Part shown: positions 10,982-22,569 of the stretch, piece by piece
Numbering within the stretch: the first letter of the stretch is position 1
Layout of the letters: the number at the start of each line of letters is the position of its first letter
Position numbers and translations under genes: made by a program
The notes under the pieces: generated by a model
Databases searched by the model: none
What the model saw: the letters and a program-made list of their open reading frames with translations, nothing else
What the model was told of the DNA's origin: nothing
Assembly: GCA_033063855.1 (NCBI GenBank)
Contig: CP093829.1
Location: forward strand, 12,555,537 to 12,619,536
Source of the DNA: Smittia aterrima
Lineage: Eukaryota; Arthropoda; Insecta; Diptera; Chironomidae
DNA length: 64,000 nucleotides
Reading direction: 5' to 3'

Positions 10982-12137
10982 ATGAAGTTGCTTTCTTTAA
11001 TTTTCTGTATTTTTGGAGTTGACAGGATCGTAGCTGAACTTACAATCCGAAGCGATTGCCGTAAGTCACACACATAAACGTAGTCGTCAAGTCTACTAAC
11101 TACTAAATTAGATTGCGGAATATCGAACGAACGGGGTTCAAAAAGAATTATAAATGGTAAACAGACAACACCACACAAATATCCATGGATGGCAGAACTT
11201 GTAATATCTGGTTCTCCTGCTTGTGGAGGAAGTGTAATTAGCGATAGACACATCATTACGGCTGCACATTGTTTTACGTAGATAAGAGCCTTATCAACAG
11301 AATCAAAACAATTCACCTAAAATTTTCTTTACACAGCGAGAATATGATTAAAACCAATTTCTGGAGTCTCGGGATTCACGAGCTATCACACTTTCGATCA
11401 AACAGATACAATATGATTGCTTACCAATTCCATCCTCGATTTAATCGAAAGAAGGGAGCGCATGAACAAATCGATCTCATGATCACAACTTTACAGCGAA
11501 AGATAAATTTCGGTCGGACAATTTCGACGATTTGTTTGCCGAAAAAGGATGCAGGTTATACTGGCCGAGTAGCAATAGCAAGTGGATGGTAAATGATCCA
11601 AGATGTCTCAAAATTTACTCAAAATTTAAATTAATAGGGGAAAAACTGAGCGAGGAACACAGTCTCCCGTTTTATTAGAAACGTCTCTGCCTGTCATTTC
11701 AAATGCCGATTGCGAAAAAATGTTTCGCTCGGTTGGAGCTCCATGGAAGATTTATGATAAATGGATGATTTGTACATTCCAAAGAAATACAGACACTTGT
11801 CAAGTGAGTCATAAATGTAAAAAAAAAATTAGAAATTTAATAATTTTTATTCTATTTTTTCTATAGGGCGACTCTGGCGGGGTTGGTTCTGGAATCGATA
11901 TCTTCTCGCTGATTAAAAAAGTTTCTTACGTTTTTTTTTCAGCCATTAACAATGAGAACAAAAGAAGGTTTCTTTGAGCTAATTGGGGCGACGTCTTTTG
12001 GAATTGATTGTGCAAAATCAACACCAGGAGTCTACGCAAGGATTTCTACATCGGAAACACTAAAATGGATTGTTAAATTCATGAATAAAACTGATACATC
12101 TGTTTGTCCAAGACCAGGAGAAAAAGGAAGCAGATAA
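10982..12137 (+). CDS. secreted trypsin-like serine protease
   Basis: S1 family endopeptidase, 290 aa, six exons: 10982-11060, 11112-11277, 11337-11588, 11638-11803, 11867-11881 and 11943-12137, all in phase. Residues 1-19 look like a signal peptide. The zymogen cleavage site is R38-IING. The triad is His79 (TAAHC), Asp128 (EQIDLM) and Ser224 (GDSGG). The residue six before the serine is Asp (DTCQGDSGG), which predicts cleavage after Arg or Lys. The exon carrying GDSGG is only 15 nt long. There is no CLIP domain. TSFGIDCAKSTPGVYAR replaces the more usual SWGxGC, so the specificity pocket rim differs. Digestive or haemolymph roles are both possible. A poly(A) signal lies at 12147-12152. Confidence 0.9.
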
Positions 12138-12152
12138 AGGAATTAGAATAAA

Positions 12153-13149
12153 ATTTTATTTCGTTACGTGAAACGTTGACAAATTAAGAAAAGACTCAAG
12201 TAAATTATTTCACGTTCAAATGCTTTTATTTTGAAAAGTTCAAATTTAGAGAACTTCTATTTCTGCGCGAAATTATTTAAAAATCTATTTTCTTTATTTT
12301 TGAGAAATTATTTAACGGGTTCCCTATGAAGTTTTGTTAAAACAGTTCAAAGGTACAATGATGTTTGTTTAACGCTTATTTTAAAAATTTCCCTTATATT
12401 TTTTTTCGGATAACTCTGACGTTCCCTTCGATTCGGATAACTCGGTTCGGCTTATTCGGAATCTTAAGGTAGCAAAGATTTTTTTCTCTTGCAAATAAAA
12501 TAGATTTAGAGCATTTTAAGAAAAAATAATTGTCGCTGCACGAGGTGGGAGTGATAGTTGATTGTAATAAGCTGAATGCAAATCAATCTGTAGTGAATTT
12601 CCAAAGTTATTTCAATAAAATTATTCGGTGCATTCGGTTTTCCGCGTTCGTCCATTTTTTATTTAAATCCCACATGTCTCGCGCCCCGAAATAAATTCTG
12701 AGAGAAAATTTAGCAACAATTTCGATCTATTCTCGTTCGGGATTTTCTTGCCTACGTCACCAGTTAGTTTGCGTCTCAAATAAAGTGAATTATCCGCCTT
12801 GAAAGCGACAAATTAGTGAGAAACTCGCGCGATAAAAAAATTCAGGGTCGTAAAGAAAAAAAGAAAATTGAAGTACATCGACTCGGTATTTGTTGTTCCG
12901 CGATTCCCGTAAAGTGAAATTGTTTTCGTAGCCATGGAAATTTTAATTTTGTGAAAATATCTCGCATAGCGTTTGAGAATTTCGCGTCAAGTCTTTGTAA
13001 ATAAACTAAATTTTCTTCTTTCTTCTTATCGCCAACAGAATTTCTTGTAAATATACAGTTTTGCCGTGTGTGTATATAACATAAAATATACCCCCTTTAA
13101 ACACTAAGGAAGCAACCATCAAGCCCGTAATATTTTTTACGATAAGGAG
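12153..13149. other. intergenic and probable lingerer 5' leader
   Basis: No coding exon was recognised. The element CGGATAACTC occurs twice, near 12407 and 12435. The last few hundred bases before the lingerer ATG are A/T-rich and probably include its 5' UTR. Confidence 0.45.
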
Positions 13150-16100
13150 ATGAGCACACAACAGAAGTCGAGCGGCGGCGGCCGCAAGAATAAAACATCT
13201 GGCGCTGGTCCGAAGGAGACTGGCGGTGTTGCTGTTTCTGAGCAGAATAACAACAGCCAGACAAACAGCAAGAAACTCAATTCGAAAGACACTGTTAATA
13301 ACAACAACTCAGCAGATCAGTCGAAGACAGAGAAAGAGAAGCCACACGTTAAGGTAAGAAATACAGTTACGCGTTTGCTTTTCCACCGTCGCTTATTGAC
13401 GGTGAGAGAGATAGAGTTGAAAAATTATCGCGAATGACGATTTGTCAGCAATGAACCCAATATTTATACAAAGAAATGAAGAGTAGAATATTTGCGAATG
13501 TCGAGTCAAACTCTTATTTCTTAGTGTTGGCTTTACGGTAAACAGCAATCTAATTACATCTTCTTGTCGTTTTTCTTCTTCTTTTTTTTCGCTTCCACAA
13601 ACAACACTAACGCAGCCAACAGCCGAACAGATTCGTATCGCTCAGATTACAGAAATCAAAAGTGGAACCCAGGATCCAACACGCGAGAAGGTTTCACAAT
13701 TGATGGAGATGACGGAGCGTTCCGAGGAAGATGCCTGTTTGGCTTTGTACGAATGTGATAATGACGTAGAACGTGCCGTTATTTATCTCTTGGAAAATCT
13801 CGAAGTCGGTGCTTTGATTACGACTACCAAGAAGAAGAAAAACAAACCGGAGCCCTCCGCCGATGCTGATGAATTTGAATCTAACAATCATCGCGATGGT
13901 GTCAGAGATGGAAATAACGATCGTTCACGTAATTCTCGTGGGTCAAGCCGAGGACGTCCTGAAGGAGGTTTCAATCGTGGTCGATCACGTCCATCAGGTG
14001 ACACTCGAGAAGATCGAGGAGCTTTGGATCGTCCAGCAAGAGGAACAGGACCAAGACGAGGTGGATTCTCTGGTAATTTAGCTTTTCTACAATCCTTCTT
14101 TTTGAAATTTATCATAATCTTTATTTCCTTTTAAGCTGGTCGTGGCGGACGTGGAGGTAGAATGGGTCCACGAGGAGGTCAAACGGCGTACCGTGATCAG
14201 AACCATCGCAGCAACTACCGTAATAATAACCAAGAGCCACAAGAGATTGACAATTGGGATCCAGCATCAACTCAAGTCACCAACGAGAATAAGGGCGATG
14301 AGACTTGGGGAGATTGTGGAGACTGGGATAATGAGGAGTATACGGGATCTTTGTCGGATACGAAAGTATTTACGCCATCGGGTGCAACTCAATCGTCCGC
14401 AGGACAAGATCTCGCTGCACCTCCGGGTCTAGAACAGCAAATTCTGAATCCACCATCGCAGAATGACGTTACGCAATACAGCACGACGGTCGTATCAAGC
14501 ACTGCTACTGCAGCAGCTCTCAACAATGGCCAGTACGACGGATTGCATTCAAACACGACGGCAGCAGCTCAACTGCGCCAAGCCCTTGAAATGCCTCTCG
14601 TTCAGTCAGCATCGCTTTCCGCCGAACAATCTCAGTATTTCAATACGTTGGGCTCTCAAAACAGCACTGCGTACTCGTCAACGGTGCAATATCCTTACAA
14701 CGATCAAGTCGTGTCAAACCAACAAGCTCCTCGGCAACAACAACAGCAAAGAGCGCGAGCCCGTGTTCCTCCTCCTTCCAAAATTCCTTCTTCAGCAGTG
14801 GAAATGCCTGGCGATGGTCTTAACGTCTACCTCGGCGTTCAATTTGGAGAATTGGACTTTGGAACAGGAACTGATGAGTCGTATGAGACTGATAAGTACG
14901 CACCAGGTTTAGATCAATCGGCTGGCGATGATTATTCAAACAATAAGAGTGGAGTACCGAAGGGATCACAATCAGGCGGTCTAGGCGGTTTGCAAGCTTC
15001 ACAGCTCATCCAAAACTCCGACAATATCTCTTCTTCTGCCCAAGCAGATCTCTCATCAGGCTATGCTCAACGCAACTCCGGCTCAACTATGGGAACGACA
15101 GGAGGTCAATCGGCTTTAGATCAACTGACTAAGCCAGCCGACATCTATAATCATGCCTCAGGAACAGCAGCAGGAGGAAATTCCTATCAAAATTTGTCTT
15201 ATTCCGGGGCTCAAAAGAATAGCGGCTATCAAACTGGCTATGGAACGAATGCTTACAACAACACGCAATCTTCCAACTATCAACAGCCATCGAATACTTA
15301 TGGTTACAACCCAAACTCTTATCAGCAAAGCCAAGGAACTCAAAGCGGTGCTGGGCAGCAACAGACTCAAACGACAGGTTCGAACGTCTCAAGCGGCGCA
15401 GCAAATCAGTCGAACAATAACACAGGGTATGTTGAAAAGATATCGCGAGTGAGTTATTCATGTGTCACTAATATCTGTCGCTTTTGATTTTAGTTACATG
15501 TCCAACCAGTATCCTGTAAACCAATCCGGATTCCCATCGCAGCAAAACGCTTACCAAAATGCTTACGGCAATGCCGCTGGCTTGAACAACTCCGAGTTAG
15601 TATCATTCAACTATCTCTATCCGCTTAATTCCCAAAACTAACAGTTTTATAGTTCAACTAATTTCTTTTCGATTGACTTTAACCGTGATAAAACTTATTA
15701 ACCGTTGATCCTTCTTTTTTGCAACGCGACTTTTGCACTGCAGCAGGTACTCTGGTAGTATTAATTCCCTAACATCAAAGCTTAAAGGGACGCCGGGAGC
15801 GTTTGATGGGTAAGTTTTGTCCTTGCTAATCGCTTGAATGTGTCTGTGAGTCGCTTCTAATAATTTGTTTGGCTTTTCAATTTCTATGTTGCGTCATCAA
15901 CTTGGAAGAATGTCAAGAAAAAACTAAATTTTGCTAATGAAAACGACTATTTTGCTCTTTTAGCTCCAACAATGCTGTCAGCAGTGGTACATCGTCGGTT
16001 AGTTCGAACGCAGCGATTACAACGAGTAGTATTAATACGCCATCGCTGGGACTCGCCAGCACAAAATCCACGGCTCCAACGACCTTGAAAACGGGATCGA

Positions 16101-19085
16101 GTCAAGCTACAACAGGAGCTGTGTCAACTACAAATGCCGCAGGAACAGGTGTTGGCACTGGATCTACCAATACTGGAAATGGTGCTAGCAATGTCGTCCA
16201 AAATATTCCACTTGTCAGCTCCTACATTCAACCGGCATTCTACCAACAACAGCCGTATCTTCACTTTGAGGACATGCAACTTGTTCAGCCGAGAATGACT
16301 CCAATGACAGGATACTATGAGTACCAGCCACCGACGAGCCTCGGAGCTGGCGTTCGCAATGATGGAACTGCCGCTTCGAACTTGGCCTCGGTTGCATATC
16401 CAACGATGGCAGCTGATGGTCGTTTCGCACGAACTGACAACAATTCAAGCCCAGTGCAATCGCAACAGACTGGGTCGAGTCAGCAAATGTTGAATCTTCC
16501 CCCATACGCGTACTTCTATGGAACAAATGTGATGCCAAGCGGATTTCAACAATTTCCAACACAAATTTACTCTGTGAGTAGAGATGATTCTAAATTTTGG
16601 AATGTTTAATTTATATTTTGCTTTTTTTAGCAAATGCCTGCAAATCCTAACGCTGGCCAGTTTGCCAAGCAATCGGCTTACAATAGCGGTTATGGATCGA
16701 CAGGGTATGATGCTCTGAGTCAGACAGCTCCAGATTATAATAAGACTGCCTATCAGAGTGGTGGACAGCAAGCCAAGGGCCATTCTGCCGCAAATCAAAC
16801 CGGCACGAATTCCGACATTGCATCGTCGATGTACAATAAAAGTCACGTCACGTTGAATAAGGTTAATGTGAGTAGCTTAAATCGATTGAATTTTTGATTA
16901 TTTATTTACTCTTTGCGTTCTTTCTGTTTTTAGTCGTACGACAAACAATCGTTCCATTCAGGCACACCGCCGCCCTTCAACTTGGCTGGATCGCAAGCTG
17001 GTTCGCAGACGCAAGCTTATCAACAGCATTTGTACCTTCAGCCAATGGCTCCGCACCATAACATGAACATGCATCAGCCCATTCATCAGGTGAGTCAGAC
17101 TTTAAAGCGATAACGTTTATATACTTCGGGAAAATTTTTGTGTTTCCTTCCTCCACTTCCCTCCTATTCATCATCATAATAGTTTCACATTCGATTGAAA
17201 CTCTTTTCGTCCATTCCTCATCTTCGTTTCGAGAAGTTGCTTTAGAAAATTTGCTGTAGGATATTTGATGTAGTTTTTCTCTTAGATTCGAAATACCTCA
17301 CTAGAGGAGATCGTTCATAGATTACGTCACGTGGAATGTTAAATTTTGCTTCAATATTGAATGCAGTTTCGTAATTATCGAACGTCCCTCGAAGCCATTG
17401 CATCATTTTAAAAGCAAATCCGGTGTCGTTCCAAAATGTTTCATTCTCTCATCGTGTTCACGCTTCAGCTCTCTTTCATTTAAATCGCTTTGTGTCCTTT
17501 TCTGTCACAAAATCCTTTTAAATCAGCCACCAAAGCTTTCATCAAGCTTTGTGCACAATCTTCACGACTCACATATTGTGAAGTCAAATTATTAAATTTT
17601 GTTTTTTAATTTCTTCTGTCGACCAACTGGACTGATATTCGATTTTTTTTGTTATTTTTATTTTCTCCCGTTTTTAGGACTATTTTAATTTTAATTACTG
17701 AAAAGAATCTTTGCGCGCAGTCGGACTCCCAGACTTTTCCCCCAAACCCTACAAATAATTCGCTATGAAACTAAAAACTCTTAGACACTTTTTTGGTATT
17801 TAGAGGACTTTCATCTGACTTTAACACTTTGAGGCTGTAAGCACCTCCCGCATAACTTAAGAGATCCCCGAACCGAGGAGGGAAGAAATTGAAACAAGCA
17901 TGAATAGAATTAAAACTTTTGATAACAGACACAAACGCGCTCCTTCGCTTTCGATTGTAGACGGGAAAACTATCGAAGGAGAGAAAATGAATTTGCATGA
18001 TTAGATTAAAAACTTTATTTTCCCTTCGCCGAAAGACGCAAAAAGCGATGTTTCACTTTTCTCGTCTTTCTTAGAGATTAAAGCGATTCAAAAATTTTCC
18101 TTCCTGATCTTATTTTCTTTATTTTCTCCTTTTTTCTTATGTTTTCTTTTTTTGACACGCAAAACTTTTTTTTTGTTTTATATTCGAACTTGTCCCCACA
18201 TACTGATAAAACCATAAACCACGACGAACCAAATTCATTCTAAACAAATCCAACGCCGTCGAATCATGCCGCGAAAAAATCATAATGATACAAATTAAAT
18301 GTTATCAGATGGACGGCGCTCGCCTCACGGGTTCACGACGGGTAAGTTGTCTTATTTATGATTTTATTAGTTGTTAGATTATGATTTACAACTTCAAAAA
18401 GTCTTCTTATTCTCTTCTCGCGGTCATTGCCTTGGAATGCAAATTGGTTTTGATTGATTGGCTCGTATTTTAGCTTTTTCTTCTTCTTATGTTGAATCTT
18501 CAGTTGAAACAAATTTGCAAACATCAGACGCAATTTGAATTAGCAAACAAAATAGTTGATGACTCTCTCGGCGGCTTCGACAATAATTTTACTTTATCGC
18601 TTTCGAGTGCTTTCCGTCTGTGAATGGACATTCGTCATGGTCGGAGTTTGTCGCTTAATGACTTTGTCATTACGCTTGAAGTTCAATACCACTAGCTTCG
18701 TTACAAACAAACGAGCATTAAAAGTGAATCTTTCTCTCTCTTGAGTCATCAACCGCAAATGAAAACGAAAAGAAGTCGCGCGTTGCATGTTTGACTAACT
18801 TCTCGGCTTGACTTTTCTTCTAAAGGATGATTGATGTAGTTAAAAAAATATTTCGCATGAAATTTTCTAAGCATTTTCTCTAAATTGATCAACAGAGCCT
18901 AACGAAACAAATCCTCGAAAACCTCTTATCATAAAGTTTCTAATTTATCGAATTTTAATTAATAAAGTATTTATTTCTTCTCAATTTAGGATGCAAACAG
19001 TTCTGGCCAACGTCAACAATCGAGCAACCAGTCGAAAGGCTCGAAGGCTTATCAATCGCCATCCTACTGGAATACACAGAACTAA
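13150..19085 (+). CDS. lig: lingerer (UBAP2/UBAP2L-type UBA-domain RNA-associated protein)
   Basis: Ten coding exons with consistent phase: 13150-13353, 13616-14072, 14136-15426, 15494-15595, 15747-15809, 15964-16573, 16631-16867, 16934-17089, 18309-18341 and 18990-19085; 1082 aa. Residues 89-132 form the UBA domain (REKVSQLMEMTERSEEDACL, then ALYECDNDVERAVIYLLENL). An RG-rich stretch (about 160-235) follows, then a DNWDP and GDETWGDCGDWDNEEYTG block typical of lingerer/UBAP2L, then long low-complexity Gln/Ser/Asn/Tyr regions. The family is cytoplasmic, linked to RNA granules, FMRP-type RNP complexes and growth control. The 63-nt exon at 15747 and the 33-nt exon at 18309 are multiples of three and could be skipped in frame. 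Confidence 0.92.
17090..18308 (+). other. long intron of lingerer
   Basis: This 1.2-kb intron is by far the largest in the gene, apart from the 648 bp after the small exon. It is T-rich and holds no coding sequence that I recognise on either strand. It ends in a weak acceptor before the optional 33-nt exon. Confidence 0.5.
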
Positions 19086-21892
19086 ACATCAGCTGCTGCA
19101 TCAAATGAGCCTCCGCTAACATCATTTTTCAATTTGTTTTCGCTCCCATTTTTAATTTGCAAAACTCGTAGAGAAGCTCGAAAACAAAAAGAAAGCAAAG
19201 CTGAGAACCCTTTTAATTAAAAAAAAAACTATAAATAGTAATTTCTTTTTCCTCGATATAAGGCCACACGCATACACACACACACACATTAAACTAAAAT
19301 TAATTACACAATTTCTAAAAGAATTGAAGTGGAAAAATGTTTTGCTGATTGAAGAGTTTCGCGGAGAATTCATTTTTAAGCAGAATCATAAGAATTATTC
19401 CTTAATCGCAAGAGTGGAAGGAAGAACTTTTTCTACAACTTTGTGTCTGTTATTTTAAAGATGGAATACGAATGTAAACAAAAATGAAAAACATTAATAC
19501 TGATAACACATTTTTGAATGATTAATTAATTACACATTATTACAAGAGTAAGCGAAAGGATAAAGCGGAAATAATCGATGAAGTAAATGAAAATCTGCGA
19601 AGATGACAAACGAAAAGAATGAGAAGCAAATTTCGATGAAATAAAGAAGAAAATTTAAAAGAAAAATTATTCATTTTATTATTTTGATTGACGATTTTAA
19701 GAGGAAGTAAAAATTTATTGAAGACTTAAGGCTTAGTCTCGGTTAAACATCGTCCCACTCTTGACGTCAAATTGTGTTATAGTCATGTCTGGTTATCGCC
19801 TTGTGCAACTTCAAAACGAAAGCAAAAGTCTTGAGAGCAACTGAGTAAAATTTTATTCAAACATTGCTTGTCATAGATCATGGTCAATGCTTGTGTCTCC
19901 TCTGCTTATACATTCAAATCATGTTCGCGGTTTACTCAAGTTGGCGCGAGTCAGAATGTTTTTTTGCAATGAAACCGGTCATTACCATCAATCCCTAAGA
20001 ATAAACAATGTTTGGCGAACTGAACTTCAGATTCTGAAGACTCTTGCCTCCACAATATAAAGCGAGAAATCTATAAATGGAGTGTAACATGAGATCTTAA
20101 TGGACACTGAATGAATGATTTCTCGCGATGATGCAATTGAGAGTTTTGCTTGTGCGAGGATGTTTATGAAGCTTGAGTCACATAATTTCTAAAGAAACAA
20201 GCAACAGAACAAACTCATTTGCCGATAATGGATCGTGCTAAAAGTTTGATCAATCGTGATTTCAATTTTCATCGAGAGGTTCTCTCGCAATTAAGCATTC
20301 CTATGGGCAAAGGACACTTTAGCAACGTTACGCGAATTAAAATTGATATTATCGTTGAAACGCGCGATCGACCTCGACTTGTGTTTATTTAAAAAGTTGT
20401 GCTCGGTGTAAACAAAATGTCATTGACAATGAAAAGTTTTATGTTGGAGAATGCTTTGCCTGGATATTTTTCGCAGATATTTCCGGTGGGCCTTGTCAGA
20501 GGTTCAAGCTTATTCACTCATACGCCTATTGGAGGTTAAATGTCAACTATATTTATGGTTCATACGCTGATGGATACTGACAATGAAAGTTTGCGGCTGC
20601 CTAAAACGCAAACTTAGCCTCGTTCTCAATTAGGAAAAAATCTTTTCTTCTCCGATTTCCGATGGATCCATCAACTTAAGTGTGAAGCATAAGCAAAATT
20701 CAAGTTCAAGTCGTTCACGAGTCATCAACATCGAAGCTCATGCAAAATGTGTGTGCTCTTTCAAGGCTTTCGCTTGAGAGTTCTTGCGGTCTTCGCCTTA
20801 AAAGGACTTTGGCAGTTTATGGTAGAGTAGCGATAGCCAATTATCATTACGTTGGAGACGAGTTTCTTCTTCCTTCTCGATACAATATGTTTGTTCAGTC
20901 AGAAGTGAAACAATCAAAAATGGACATCAATTAATTGATTTGTTCTTGATCGAGTGTTAAAAAAGATTTTTGCACATTTCAATTTAAAGTGAAGCGTGAT
21001 TTTTGAGAATCATAAACTTGACCCACATCGATCAAGGCTCAATCTGCGTCTCACATCCGATTTCTTTCGCTAAAATTTGATTTATGTGTAAGTCTATCGT
21101 AGTTAAATATTTTCCATGCTGAGTTTGTTTATTGGTTTTTTTTTCTCGTGCGAATTGAGATCGCAATCATTGTAAAGAGCGGAATTTCTGCACGCTTCGA
21201 TGTCACGTCGGGCCATTAGGCAGCTTTGCAATTTTTCAAACTCGACACTATGTCGGTAAATTGTATCAAAGTTTTGAAGTTCTTTGAATCAACGAGAGTG
21301 AGGTCGATTGACGTTAAAATGAGGCGATCATGTGGAGCCTGAAATAGACTTAATCGATTCATTTGAAGATTCTTATTATCTTGTCAACTGAGGAAACTAG
21401 TGTCGTAGCTAATCCGATTAAAGACGTCCCATTGTCCTTCTCAATATCATTAACTTTCTATGTTTGTCGCTCTTTTTCTCGCAAAGTATGTGTTGAACTT
21501 AATACCTCTTTAAATTATTCTACATTTGTGGTAAAAATAGAAGTTTGTAAGGATTCTCAGTTTGAAGCGACGTCAATAGCATCAGTCAAGGACGGATTGT
21601 ATTTGTAGACGTCATATTGTTATTTCTTTTTCTCTTCACTTCATTTTCGTTTCATGATTATGATTGATGTAGTCAGACTTCATAATAAACACAAAAGGGC
21701 TTTGGAGTTGGAAGTTGCCAGCCACGCGAAAGTGAAATTCATTAAATCAACTCGTTGAAGTAAACCATTTATTTCTTTTATTAAATATCATCTTCTTGAC
21801 TTTCATTTATTATTATGGGGGAGGGGTTCTCTTGCCAGTGATGACTGAATAATTTTAAACAAAATCTTTTTCCCCTTAGAAGATCCATCAAA
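19086..21892. other. lingerer 3' UTR and intergenic DNA
   Basis: The first part is probably 3' UTR and includes a short CA dinucleotide run near 19264-19289. No gene was recognised in the rest. ORFs at 20740-20934 and 21363-21608 have no family features. Confidence 0.45.
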
Positions 21893-22569
21893 TTACGACG
21901 AATGCAGGAGATTGTTAAACGCTGAATATGCCGATTCCAAATCGAAAAGGAGTTGACGTACTTGATCTTCGCTTAGCTCATCACTCGCTTGCATTGAGTT
22001 TAATGTGTCGAGCCAGGACTTAACTTTGATTTTGCCTTCGAAACTCTCTGGAATGATGGACAATCGATTCATCGTGTCGACTAGATCCCGAAGCTCCGGA
22101 TGAAGTTCATCCATAGCTTTGATACCTGTTCAAAGAGATTTTCATATAATTGTTCTTAAACTTCTTCAGTAAACTCACCTAATCTCAACTTGTCCATCAA
22201 TGTAATGAACAACGAAACGATATCAGCAATACATTTGCTCGTATTGCCTTTGTCATCTTTAATTGTGATAGGTCGATCCTCGCGAATTCTTTCCAAGGCG
22301 GCCGGGCAGTCGAGACGATATTTCTTCACGAACGAATCAATTGTTGGAAACTCTTCGCCCTGAATCAATTTTAAAGCGACTTTATACTGAACGAGAAGTT
22401 TTGAACAAGCTGCTGTGTATTCTTGAGGCGTAACACAGTCACGGATATAAGCCTTTTCGAGATTTTGAAGTGTTGACACCAGCGCAAAAAGGTCTGCCAT
22501 ATTATCGTACTTCTCTCTCTCACGGGCATGTCTGAAGAGCTTCACTTCCTCGTATAACTCCGGCTGCAT
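21893..22569 (-). CDS. Vps28: vacuolar protein sorting-associated protein 28 (ESCRT-I subunit)
   Basis: ESCRT-I core subunit that helps sort ubiquitinated cargo into multivesicular bodies on endosomes. Two exons, 22569-22179 and 22125-21893, joined in phase 1 (LRLG then IKAMDELHP), give 207 aa, the usual size. The N-terminal coiled-coil core has EVKLFRHAREREKYDNMADL and LEKAYIRDCVTPQEYTAAC. The linker includes a RIREDRPITIKDDKGN segment. The C-terminal four-helix domain starts with IKAMDELHPELRDLVDTMNR and contains a KVKSWLDTLNSM block that in the family contacts ESCRT-II. No oddities were seen. Confidence 0.96.

Noticed and set aside
11882..11942. Read-through of the last intron of the serine protease
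   Set aside because: Keeping it destroys GDSGGPL and leads to a different frame; splicing restores the canonical motif and C terminus.
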